From a virus, in IMG/VR virus record IMGVR_UViG_3300017714_000146, positions 1 through 25,565 of that record: DNA of 25,565 bases. One strand, given 5' to 3'. Under the pieces are notes generated by a model that ran no database searches, was not told the origin of the DNA, and saw only the letters and a program-made list of their open reading frames with translations. The position numbers and the translations under genes are program-made. This document shows, in pieces, positions 9,901 to 18,040 of the stretch. How positions within the stretch are numbered: position 1 is the first letter of the stretch; the number at the start of each line of letters is the position of its first letter.

Positions 9901-10927
9901 TACTGGTCGAGAAGGAGATTATCTTGTGGCCAATAGCACTGAGGCTAACAAATCGGTATTTATCGTGGATGGGACAGATCTATGGGCTGCAGGCGATAAC
10001 ACTTATGGTCAATTAGGATTAGGCAATACGACTCACGGTTTGTTATTTCAACAAGTTACACTTACAAATGGTGTTTCTCAAATAAGCACAGCCGGTACAA
10101 ATGCTTCAACCATTGTCATAGAAACTGATGGTAGTATTACAGTGTTTGGATACAACGCGCTTGGTCAATTAGGAACAGGTGATTTAACTCAGAGAAATTC
10201 TCCTACTACTATAGCTGCTTTAGGAACAAACAATAAGAAAGTAAAACTATTTGGCCCTGATAACTATGTTGCGGCGTATATTCTTAAAAATGATGGAACA
10301 GTGTTTGTATCAGGCTATAACGGATATGGCCAATTAGGAACAGGCGATTTAACTGACCGTAGCACATTTACAAAAATGGTTAAAGAGGATAGAGTCTTTA
10401 TAAAGGATTTCCAACTCTTCGGTTATAACAGTCAGAATTCATTTGTAGGAGTTGATCAAGACGATAACCTATGGGGCGTTGGACAAAATTCTGATTATAG
10501 AATGTTAAGTACGACTAACGGCGTCGGTGTTCATCGATCTCTTTTAACAAAAATTGATGCGGTTGATGGAGTTTCTTCTGGCGGCGATATCACGGCCCTC
10601 GATCCTGCAAGAGAATACAACAGTCTTACACACTCTACTGTTACCGATGTAATACAATATAACGATACTGGCAGGCCATTGTGGGTAAGTTTTACTATCT
10701 ATTCCAACGCCGCGGATATCGCATATTTGTTAGGTGAAATCAATCCGAACGCAAGTATGACTGGGAGTGGGGGTGCAAGAGTAGGTCAAACTCGGATCTA
10801 TAGTGACGAGCGTGGTGATTCTGGAGCGCAGGTTACTATGATTGTCCCAAGTGGTTGGTATTGGAAGTTTGGTTACAACGCGACGAATGGAGGAACAGAA
10901 AAGGTTCACTCTAGCTTTACACTATAA
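6923..10927 (+). CDS. Large fibre-like structural protein with seven RCC1-type repeats
   Basis: This 1334-aa protein lies between the 7-like gene and gene 8. The N-terminus (MAEIKISELNAVPSTPTGTE) is of the type found on many phage tail proteins. Residues about 180-260 are Ala/Asp-rich and probably coiled (SAETAARTAADSANLTAAK). Regions at about 350-600 and 630-800 look like beta-sandwich domains. From about 840 to 1195 there are seven RCC1-like repeats, recognisable by DGTVFVSGYNGYGQLGTGD-type motifs (also GRVFGAGYGGTGQLGQG, GTAYSWGNNGANELGRG, DLWAAGDNTYGQLGLG). Seven is the number needed to close a beta-propeller. A small C-terminal domain ends at FTL. The likely role is a baseplate-attached fibre or receptor-binding protein; the target is unknown. 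The gene has its own late promoter, and no Shine-Dalgarno sequence precedes it. Confidence 0.85.
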   Translation: MAEIKISELNAVPSTPTGTELLAIVQSDGQSGLDTYKATIDDLKPALEDNLSTGAPSWTTGGVLRAGHDIIAGYVDSGASTDGGGTIGLTLNDGYGDANITFNHTGGIPDRAGSSARITSSVDSNQELLDFQLKGGTTTGSVATLTSVLQLRDDKISLLQPTLLSTNGSATTSLVNKGYIDSADSAETAARTAADSANLTAAKNHANSLVAAEAATRSAADTTLTNDLSDLTAEVEGKIGETEIDTLAFTFANNTLSLNTILEGQIGTGAVTTTKIDDYNITANKLVGTESIQANDFLIYDSNSGGFQTTASTITPHKLFSNNHTDVDSSVTPSYGDSMYYNGTEWTTGNFGNYGADMEYMPISGASNATFTNLLWYGLGNSSARDCPDHYHRYFTCADATADIDTTSTGNEARQSNPQSGVFNPGIMEQTVANTFNSDEYNTSRVGFATWKQSDGRDDANHEISGSIQFPLADLTGDGLVNQNIRGLFIRVHARMHANNTERKSEMFISYPGGSKQPLLKTDFIDDGDLGAVTGTKIDQVLLVPVNEGQTQIEIDFNLNRSTDEGVEFEIIGAQCTKRVELSPDVDIIQIVGSQLSEQSPQGYVDENTSTFQGDPSVWTSEAPTTTGATDWSGVFPIEIPDNVSKSVISIVNNWNYGASSNEEIDHITITVDWNANTIFGTYTWGSEYEETGFLYSTDLVGEKTFTVEQRTGDANTPTTIKFELNGRSIVKLPCPAHNTTYFNMGQKYTIENYKTNAISTYKSYDNSFGFFFDPPNHQGYSTFFGSSYISKDGSFIFSGGGSTYQLNGASPATIPSYSRVQIPLQTGEKVIEYYYSGNNLVSAFVLTDRGRVFGAGYGGTGQLGQGNLSEQKSFQLILEDVAWLSVGNGNTYYVHCLAILNDGTAYSWGNNGANELGRGSAQTYNNAVNMSPGQIPGFGEGAANGKAEKAFAFSSVSYGKSFIITEDRKVWSCGAVYNGGLGHSTSQSSFADTGREGDYLVANSTEANKSVFIVDGTDLWAAGDNTYGQLGLGNTTHGLLFQQVTLTNGVSQISTAGTNASTIVIETDGSITVFGYNALGQLGTGDLTQRNSPTTIAALGTNNKKVKLFGPDNYVAAYILKNDGTVFVSGYNGYGQLGTGDLTDRSTFTKMVKEDRVFIKDFQLFGYNSQNSFVGVDQDDNLWGVGQNSDYRMLSTTNGVGVHRSLLTKIDAVDGVSSGGDITALDPAREYNSLTHSTVTDVIQYNDTGRPLWVSFTIYSNAADIAYLLGEINPNASMTGSGGARVGQTRIYSDERGDSGAQVTMIVPSGWYWKFGYNATNGGTEKVHSSFTL
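10007..10354 (+). repeat. DNA-level repeats in neighbouring RCC1 blades
   Basis: The motif encoding GQLGTGDLT recurs with little divergence. The 27-nt stretches beginning at 10163 and 10328 differ by only two bases and lie 165 nt (55 codons) apart. A more diverged copy begins at 10007, 156 nt (52 codons) earlier. This is consistent with internal duplication of propeller blades. Confidence 0.75.
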
Positions 10928-10970
10928 TAAACCTATTCGAGTAATTATATATCAGCAATCGATTAATCTT

Positions 10971-10978
10971 TATAAATA
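10971..10978 (+). promoter_or_regulatory. T4-type late promoter TATAAATA before gene 8
   Basis: An exact TATAAATA box in the gap 10928-10983 ends six bases before the A of the gene 8 ATG, so the predicted transcript would begin at the start codon. No other clear signal is visible in this gap. Confidence 0.85.
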
Positions 10979-10983
10979 ACATT

Positions 10984-12420
10984 ATGTCAGCAATTATTAC
11001 AAACCAATTTAGAAAAAATTCAAGAGAGTTATTCATTAACGATATTGAAGATAGTACTACTGATGATTATTTTATCGGTATCGGAAAAACGGAACCTTGG
11101 CCAACACTTAATGGTGTTGACGAGTCGAACTTGAATTATGCAGTGCCTCTTCCAACTAATACATTAATTGAAAAAGAAGACACTCTGAAAAATCTTATTT
11201 CTCTTTTAAAGGTAGAAGAAACCTTTAGTGTAATACCGCGCAACCAATGGCGCAGTGGTAGAGTATATAAGGTCTACGATCCTTATGATCCTAACATCTT
11301 TAACTTCGAAACAATCGGCGCATCGGCGTATTATCCGTGCTATATGACACATACGGTCGATAATGTCGATAAGATTTTTGTGTGTCTAAATAATGACGGT
11401 GCTACTGCGAGTTCAGTTAATCCTACAGTGACTACATACGCTTCACCTGGCATACAAACTGATGGCTATCTTTGGGCATATGTTTGTGATCTAGATAGTA
11501 CGTCTAATTTTTACACAGATCAGTTTGTTGACATCCCTGCTGATCTTACACCGCTCAGCAGTCCAGCTTCAGATGCATCTAATGCGACTGGAGGTATTGT
11601 ATATGGCTTTAAGGTTGTCGATGGAGGTAGTGGCGTTGGTGGAACAGAAGACATTCGATTAGTTGGAAAAGACTCAACAGGTGCTATAGTCACAGACGAT
11701 AACATAAGATCTGGCGGTACTGATGGCCAGCATTACGATGTAACTATTTTAAGTGGTTCAATTACTGAAATTAAAATTACAAATGATCAATGGCCTGGCG
11801 GTTACGCAGACGCTTCAGTTATTGTTGATGGTATAGAAACTGACATTAGACCATTAGTTGCGCCAATCTCTGGATTTGGATTTTCTCCAAGAAGTGACTT
11901 GCCTAGTTTTTACGCCGGTTTATTTGGATCATACGAAGGAAACTTAGGCGGTGAAGCGCCAATCAATGTGGCATTTAGACAAGTAAGTCTTGTAAAAGGT
12001 GCAACCCGCACAGATAACGATACTCCTGCCGATGCATCTTTAAGTATATTTGATACTCTCCAATATTTGGAATTGTCTAATGTAAGTGATGTAAGTGGAA
12101 TACCTGTAGACGCTGGTACAGTTATCGAACACCAGACAAACGCAGCAAAAGCGTATTTAGATTATGTTGATACAACCACTAATCGAGTGTATTATCACCA
12201 AAATTCAAGTGGAGAAATTAACGAAAAACCTTTCCTTGCAAGTGGAAATGTTAATTTTACAACACCTGCTGGAACGACCAGCACAAACTATGCAATAAGT
12301 ACTTTAGGACAAGGCGAATATAATCCAGGCACAGGCGAAGCACTTTTTCTTGAAAATAGAAAAGCAATTTTAAGAAACAACAATCAGCAAGAAGACATTA
12401 AACTAGTTATTCAATTCTAA
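10984..12420 (+). CDS. 8: Baseplate wedge subunit gp8
   Basis: This 478-aa protein has the gp8 signature of marine T4-like phages. The N-terminus is SAIITNQFRKNSRELF, followed by YFIGIGKTEPWP, and PRNQWRSGRVYKVYDPYDP occurs near residue 80-100. The C-terminal block NRKAILRNNNQQEDIKLVI is a typical closing motif of this family. It is longer than T4 gp8 (334 aa); a glycine-rich part at about 200-295 (VVDGGSGVGG, GGYADASVIVDG) may be an added module. gp8 forms dimers in the outer baseplate wedge and contacts gp6, gp7 and gp10 in T4. The gene follows a late promoter directly, and its stop overlaps the next ATG by one base (TAATG), so it is likely translationally coupled to the DUF4815-type gene. 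Confidence 0.9.
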   Translation: MSAIITNQFRKNSRELFINDIEDSTTDDYFIGIGKTEPWPTLNGVDESNLNYAVPLPTNTLIEKEDTLKNLISLLKVEETFSVIPRNQWRSGRVYKVYDPYDPNIFNFETIGASAYYPCYMTHTVDNVDKIFVCLNNDGATASSVNPTVTTYASPGIQTDGYLWAYVCDLDSTSNFYTDQFVDIPADLTPLSSPASDASNATGGIVYGFKVVDGGSGVGGTEDIRLVGKDSTGAIVTDDNIRSGGTDGQHYDVTILSGSITEIKITNDQWPGGYADASVIVDGIETDIRPLVAPISGFGFSPRSDLPSFYAGLFGSYEGNLGGEAPINVAFRQVSLVKGATRTDNDTPADASLSIFDTLQYLELSNVSDVSGIPVDAGTVIEHQTNAAKAYLDYVDTTTNRVYYHQNSSGEINEKPFLASGNVNFTTPAGTTSTNYAISTLGQGEYNPGTGEALFLENRKAILRNNNQQEDIKLVIQF

Positions 12421-15400
12421 TGGCAATTAAAACATACGCGGTCCCTCCTTATAATGATGATTTCAATACCAATAGTGTTCAGTTTACTGGTGCTGAAGGT
12501 AAAAATTATTTAAGAATTTTATTCAAACCTGGTGTAAGTGTTCAGGTTCGTGAATTAAATCAAATGCAGTCTATCCTGCAGTCACAGATAGATAAGTTCG
12601 GTCAGAGTGTTTATAAAGAGGGGCCTGTTCTCGATGGGGAGGGAAGTTTAGACAATAATGCCAAGTACATTGATATTACTCTGGATGGTATTGCTCCTGC
12701 TACTCCTGAAGTGATTACTACATACCTTGATCAGATATTAAAGATACAAACTACTAATGGTTTAGAGGCGTCAGTTTTACGTTATGAAGCGTTAGCAGAA
12801 ACAAATACGTATCGTTTCTTTATTCGCTATAATTCATCGGTGCAAAATGGAAGTGGCAATAACATTCAAGAATTCGTTGCAACTGATGTAATCGAATTAG
12901 ATAACGCTATTGTAGATCCAAATGATAATAGTCAAAATCCTACTGAATTAGTTAATACAGGAACATCATTCGCTACTGTTGCATCAACTGGTCATGCTGC
13001 AGTGGTAAAAACAAAGGCAGGAGTATATTTCGTTAATGGCGAATTTGTTTATAATGAGGCGGAAGAACTTTATTTTGCTAAACCCTCAGAAGACTATACA
13101 CTAAATGGTAAAGTCGCCTTTATTGTAACAGACACGATTGTTACTTATGTGACTGATCCATTGCTATTAGATAACGCAACAGGGTATCCGAATGAAACCG
13201 CACCTGGCGCTGATAGGTATAAGATAGATTTCCAACTAGCATTTTTAACTGACCTCGACGATGCGCTTGTTACGAATAACGCCGGTGTTTTCTTTGTAGA
13301 CAATGTTCAATCCTATATAACTTTATTCAAGACTGATTTGGATGTTGTCGTAAAGCCAGCTCGTACTGAATATACGCAACTTGATAGAAAGTTCGCTGAT
13401 CGTACATCTGAAGAAAGTGGTGACTATTGCTTGAAACCTTTTAAGCTTGATCTTAGGGAATATCTAAATGATGAGGTAGGTAATAGAGGTAGATATAGCG
13501 CGTCTGATATTACAGATTTGGATGATATTGAGAAGATTGATCTAGGTAGTGATACTAATTTAATTTATGGCGAAAGACATTACCTTGCTGGTTTAGAACC
13601 TTCTATCGCTTATGTTCAAGGATATAGAGTTCATCTAAAGAACAAGAAAGAGATTCAAGTAGAAAAAGCAAGAGATACAGAAATAGTAGGTGAATCTTTT
13701 GCTACTCTCGCTCTTGGTAATTACGTTGTTGGTAATATTACAGGAGGAAGTGCACTGCCAGATTTTAGTGATCAAAGCGTAACATATGCTATTAATATGT
13801 CCGGAACAAATGGTACATGTAAAGTTCGTTCTTTAGAAAAGATAAGCGCTGGTGTATATCATCTTTATATATATGATGTGAATATTGCAAGCGGCTTTCT
13901 CGGTCAAGCCACTTCAATTTCTACTGCTACATTTACATTTGCACCGCTGTCCGGTGGAGCTTTTGAGCTATTAGAATCAAACGACAATAATCTACTTTTT
14001 CCACTTCCATACGATACAGTAAAGTCAATAGACGTAGATAGTGTAAATTACAAATATACGCAGACTGGCTTGAGTGGTACAACTGTTATAGCAGCTGCTC
14101 CTACTGGTTATAGTTTATACTCCGACGCAACTTCAAATTATATTGGACTTAGTTCGTCCGGGGCCGTGAGGAATTTAACAACAATTCCAGATACGGCAAC
14201 TGGTTCACTTACATTCGATGGTGCTGTTTCAACAATTATATTTCCTATACAAAAAACAACACCAGTAGCAGGTACTAAGACTCGTATAAATTATACACAT
14301 ACTCTAACTTTACCAAGTGTAGCTTTTACTAGTGGTTCTTATATAGACTTGCCTAATTTCGATATTTATGATATAGTAAGTATTACGGAGGTGGATGCGG
14401 ATGGAGTGGAATTAGCAGATTACACATCGCAGTTTACGCTCGATGATGGGCAAAGGGATAATTATTACCAAGATGGTAAGATCACTTATACTGGATCAAC
14501 TGATTTAAATGGTAAAAAGTTATCTATCGTGTATCGTTACTTTAACTGGAATAGTCCAACGGATGCAACGGTATCTCAAAAAGGTGACTTCTTTTGCGCT
14601 AACAGTTATGTAGCGGGTAACATTGAGTATAACGAGATTCCTACGTACGGAAATTCATTCTTAGCTGATGTCTTAGACTTTAGACCTTACATTAATTCTA
14701 CTGATTCTAGAAGTACGCTGGATCCAGATACAGTTGTAGAATTTGATGAAGTAGAAGTCTTTCTTCCAAGATACGATAAGGTGGTCGTTTCAAATATTGG
14801 CGATTTTGGTGTCGTAAAAGGAACGCCTTCTCTTGATCCAATAGTACCTCAAACGCCTGGAGATTCAATGGCTCTCTATGAATTGTTTGTTCCTGCCTAT
14901 ACGTTTGATGCTAGTGATATTACTACGAAGTTCATCGATAATCGTCGATACACAATGAGAGATATCGGCACAATCGAAAAGCGAGTAAAGAATTTGGAGT
15001 ACTATACTTCGCTTTCGCTGCTTGAGCAAGAAGCTAGTGAAAAGAAAATCTTCACAGAAGGAGGAGAAGAAAGATTTAAGAATGGTATTCTTGTAGATAG
15101 CTTTGTTGGTCACAACGTTGGCAACCCGTTTGATTCTGATTATAAATGTGCAATTGAACCCGCGACTGGCATCCTACGTCCTTCCTATAGTACAACTAAT
15201 TTATTACTTGGAGTAGAAAGTGCTTATAGATCTCAGGAGACTGTTTCATTGTCATATACCGAAGTTCCTTTAATTACACAGCCTTATGCGAGTGTTTCAG
15301 AAAGCGTCAATCCATTTGATTTAGCTGCATGGCTTGGAGTTATTAAACTTAATCCTTCAACAGATGAATGGAAAGAAACAAGAGTAAGGCCTGATGTGAT

Positions 15401-17822
15401 TGTTAATTCTACTGGTTCTGCAGACGCGATACAATTTCTTGCTCAAGAATCAGGCGCAATTGGAACTAAGTGGAGTGAATGGGAAACTGACTGGACTGGC
15501 GTTGATTCTCAAGTAGAAAATGTTCAGATTGCTCGTAGTGATAAGAACGGCAGTGCTGCAGCGCGACGAGCTCGTCTTGTGGCTAAGAGAGAACTAACTG
15601 GGAGTAACGATTGGAGACCACTTAGAGGTACTATCACGACTACAACCACGACGAGTGAAGACTCACGAGATGGTATTAGAACTACTATGAGCTTTAGAGA
15701 TCAACAAGAAAATCTTGGCGAAAGAGTTGTAGATGTTTCTTTCGTACCTTTCATTCGTTCACGTAGAATTGAGATACACGGAGAAATGTTTAAACCTCTT
15801 ACAAAAATGTACGTATTCTTTGATGGGGTTGATATTAGCGAGTATTGCACAAAACTCGTAGATGGGAATGGTGACACCGCAGCAGCTTCTACTCCATACG
15901 CGGCCAAAAATGCTGCGGTGACATCCTACTTAAATGATGAACCTGCTGATATAGCTGGTCTATCAACAAGAGTGGAGTTAATCACAGATGCTGCTGGTAG
16001 AATTAATGTTGCATGCTTTATACCTAATAACGCTAAGATTAAATTTAAGACAGGAGAGAGAAATGTTACTCTTACCGATTCACCTAAGAATTCTATTACA
16101 GAAGCTACTACGTACTCTTTCGCAACATATAACGCGACTGGATTAATCGAAACAAAGCAATCAACTATTCTTTCTACAAGAATTCCTGAATTTGATCAGC
16201 AAAGATTATCTCAAGAACGTACTCTTACTGGTGTTGATAGAGATGTAAATGTTAGATACTATGATCCACTCGCGCAGTCTTTTGTGATTGGAGAAATTCC
16301 TACTGGTACTTCTGTTACTAAAGTAGATTTATTCTTCCAAAAGAAACACGCCAGTATTCCTATTACGACACATTTAGTAACTGTAGAAAATGGTATTCCA
16401 ACACAGAACGTTGTTCCATTTAGTAAGGTAGTTAAAAATCCTACTATTGATACTATTAATGTTACAGAAGATGCATCAGTCGCAACTTCGTTTGTGTATG
16501 ACGCTCCTGTTTACTTACAGCCTGGTGTTGAATATGCAATCGTTGTTTTATCGAACTCACCTGATTATCGTCTATGGATGGCAGAAACCGGAGGAGACGA
16601 TGTAAATGGACAGGGGAGAATAGATAAAAATCCTTATGCTGGTGTATCGTTTAAATCGCAGAACGCATCTACCTGGACGCCAGATCAAAATCGCGATTTC
16701 AAATTCACACTACATAGAGCACGATACGACACCGATGAAACAAAAACTATAACGTTTAACGGGTTAGGGACTCCATCATCGTTTGTAATTTCCAACTTCG
16801 TGGTTTTCTCATCTAATGTGCTTCTTCCTAAAACTACTGCTAGCGCTTCGATTAAGTTCTCAGCTTCCGGTGCTTCATATCCTATTAATTTTAATAGCAC
16901 GGAATATTTAGCTGCGCCAATTACAGTTGCAAATGCATCCCAGGTTCAACTTACTACTGTTTTATCGACTACGTCTGAGTATATAGCTCCTCTATTTGAT
17001 CTTTCACGATTATCGCTATTAGGAATAAGTAATATTATCAATAATCCAACAGTATCACGAATTATTAGCTCTGACCGCGGTATAATTACAGGTATCAACG
17101 CTACTACTACTGCTGCTAATTCTAGCCGCACAGCTTCTACTTATAATCCAGTAGTAGGTGCCGGCACTACTGGCGGAGGAGCAACATTTAGTGTTACTGT
17201 TGATGCAACAACTGGCAATGTAAGTGATATTACTCTTGTTTCTGGTGGTACTGGTTACTCTGTAGATGAAGTGGTCACTATTCCCGATAGTTTATTAGGT
17301 GGCGGCGGAGCTCCTGATGTAACATTTACAGTTGCTTCATTACAGGGTCTTGTTATAGGAGAAACTACTGATACACGTGTATCTGCTAATGATGGACGTA
17401 TTGATGATGGATTCGCTTACCTCGATGATTCAAGCACAGCAGACGTTCAATACATTACACGCACAGTGACACTTAACGATCCTGCCGATAGATTAAATAT
17501 TTATCTTTTGGGTAATAGACCGAGCGTTGGTTCTAATATTCGAGTTCTTATTAAGCTGAAGATAGATGATTCGCAATATGACGATGTCCCATGGGAAGAA
17601 ATTAGACCTACTAAGAATATTCCTGTCAATTCGAATGGAAGATACTCTGAGATTGAATACGATTTCGACGCAGAAGCTTTAGAAGATGATAATCCTGGGC
17701 CTGCAGATCCAAGGTTTGGTTTAGAATTTACGGCCTTTGCAGTGAAAATTGTATTAACTTCAACAGACATTGTTAATGTACCAACAGTACGAGACTTTAG
17801 AGCAATCGCAACATTCGATTAA
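12420..17822 (+). CDS. Very large DUF4815-type virion structural protein (gp10 position)
   Basis: This 1800-aa protein begins with YAVPPYNDDFN (6-16) and LRILFKPGVSVQVRELNQM (31-49), the typical start of the DUF4815 structural proteins that follow gp8 in marine T4-like phages. Residue ~1281 onward carries the other familiar segment (YDPLAQSFVIGEIPTG, VDLFFQKKHASIPITTHL). Most of the protein appears beta-rich, with a helical stretch near 840-890 (RDIGTIEKRVKNLEYY). Near residues 1575-1640 there is a glycine-rich module (GTTGGGATFSVTV, LVSGGTGYSVDEVVTI) that looks inserted. By position it stands where T4 has gp9/gp10, so it probably anchors fibres to the wedge; this role is inferred. It starts on the gene 8 stop with a one-base overlap and no Shine-Dalgarno sequence. 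Confidence 0.83.
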   Translation: MAIKTYAVPPYNDDFNTNSVQFTGAEGKNYLRILFKPGVSVQVRELNQMQSILQSQIDKFGQSVYKEGPVLDGEGSLDNNAKYIDITLDGIAPATPEVITTYLDQILKIQTTNGLEASVLRYEALAETNTYRFFIRYNSSVQNGSGNNIQEFVATDVIELDNAIVDPNDNSQNPTELVNTGTSFATVASTGHAAVVKTKAGVYFVNGEFVYNEAEELYFAKPSEDYTLNGKVAFIVTDTIVTYVTDPLLLDNATGYPNETAPGADRYKIDFQLAFLTDLDDALVTNNAGVFFVDNVQSYITLFKTDLDVVVKPARTEYTQLDRKFADRTSEESGDYCLKPFKLDLREYLNDEVGNRGRYSASDITDLDDIEKIDLGSDTNLIYGERHYLAGLEPSIAYVQGYRVHLKNKKEIQVEKARDTEIVGESFATLALGNYVVGNITGGSALPDFSDQSVTYAINMSGTNGTCKVRSLEKISAGVYHLYIYDVNIASGFLGQATSISTATFTFAPLSGGAFELLESNDNNLLFPLPYDTVKSIDVDSVNYKYTQTGLSGTTVIAAAPTGYSLYSDATSNYIGLSSSGAVRNLTTIPDTATGSLTFDGAVSTIIFPIQKTTPVAGTKTRINYTHTLTLPSVAFTSGSYIDLPNFDIYDIVSITEVDADGVELADYTSQFTLDDGQRDNYYQDGKITYTGSTDLNGKKLSIVYRYFNWNSPTDATVSQKGDFFCANSYVAGNIEYNEIPTYGNSFLADVLDFRPYINSTDSRSTLDPDTVVEFDEVEVFLPRYDKVVVSNIGDFGVVKGTPSLDPIVPQTPGDSMALYELFVPAYTFDASDITTKFIDNRRYTMRDIGTIEKRVKNLEYYTSLSLLEQEASEKKIFTEGGEERFKNGILVDSFVGHNVGNPFDSDYKCAIEPATGILRPSYSTTNLLLGVESAYRSQETVSLSYTEVPLITQPYASVSESVNPFDLAAWLGVIKLNPSTDEWKETRVRPDVIVNSTGSADAIQFLAQESGAIGTKWSEWETDWTGVDSQVENVQIARSDKNGSAAARRARLVAKRELTGSNDWRPLRGTITTTTTTSEDSRDGIRTTMSFRDQQENLGERVVDVSFVPFIRSRRIEIHGEMFKPLTKMYVFFDGVDISEYCTKLVDGNGDTAAASTPYAAKNAAVTSYLNDEPADIAGLSTRVELITDAAGRINVACFIPNNAKIKFKTGERNVTLTDSPKNSITEATTYSFATYNATGLIETKQSTILSTRIPEFDQQRLSQERTLTGVDRDVNVRYYDPLAQSFVIGEIPTGTSVTKVDLFFQKKHASIPITTHLVTVENGIPTQNVVPFSKVVKNPTIDTINVTEDASVATSFVYDAPVYLQPGVEYAIVVLSNSPDYRLWMAETGGDDVNGQGRIDKNPYAGVSFKSQNASTWTPDQNRDFKFTLHRARYDTDETKTITFNGLGTPSSFVISNFVVFSSNVLLPKTTASASIKFSASGASYPINFNSTEYLAAPITVANASQVQLTTVLSTTSEYIAPLFDLSRLSLLGISNIINNPTVSRIISSDRGIITGINATTTAANSSRTASTYNPVVGAGTTGGGATFSVTVDATTGNVSDITLVSGGTGYSVDEVVTIPDSLLGGGGAPDVTFTVASLQGLVIGETTDTRVSANDGRIDDGFAYLDDSSTADVQYITRTVTLNDPADRLNIYLLGNRPSVGSNIRVLIKLKIDDSQYDDVPWEEIRPTKNIPVNSNGRYSEIEYDFDAEALEDDNPGPADPRFGLEFTAFAVKIVLTSTDIVNVPTVRDFRAIATFD

Positions 17823-17823
17823 T

Positions 17824-18036
17824 ATGGCACAAAGAAAAATAGTAAAGAATAACACAAATCTTGAGAAAGACATGTTCACCGGCGCTATCTTAAATCGCGA
17901 TTCTAACGCTTATTCTCAAGTAGTAAAACGTAAACAACTTCGTAAACAAAAAGAAACCGAACTACAAGATTTGAAATCTCAGGTTTCTGAATTAGCATCT
18001 TTAGTAAAAACATTGACTGAAAAAATAGATAAATAA
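17824..18036 (+). CDS. Small coiled-coil virion-region protein
   Basis: This is a 70-aa protein starting MAQRKIVKNNTNLEK. The second half (about 34-70) is a charged heptad-like helix (ELQDLKSQVSELASLVKTL) typical of a coiled coil. I chose the ATG at 17824 because it lies just after the upstream stop and gives the Met-Ala start used by most genes here; an earlier in-frame ATG at 17770 would lie inside the preceding gene. Small proteins of this kind sit among tail genes of marine T4-like phages, but I cannot name a function. A linker or trimerisation helper for the neighbouring fibre proteins is a guess. Its stop codon overlaps a possible late promoter variant for the next gene. Confidence 0.8.
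   Translation: MAQRKIVKNNTNLEKDMFTGAILNRDSNAYSQVVKRKQLRKQKETELQDLKSQVSELASLVKTLTEKIDK
18028..18035 (+). promoter_or_regulatory. Possible late promoter variant GATAAATA before the tail-collar gene
   Basis: GATAAATA differs by one base from the T4 late box and overlaps the stop codon of the 70-aa gene. It ends exactly six bases before the A of the ATG at 18041, the same geometry as the exact boxes at 6910 and 10971. That match is the main support, since an eight-base near-match alone would be weak. Confidence 0.5.
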
Positions 18037-18040
18037 GAGT

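Noticed and set aside
17770-17823. Longer start for the 70-aa coiled-coil gene
   Set aside because: It would add 18 codons inside the end of the DUF4815-type gene; the ATG at 17824 just after the stop gives the usual Met-Ala start.
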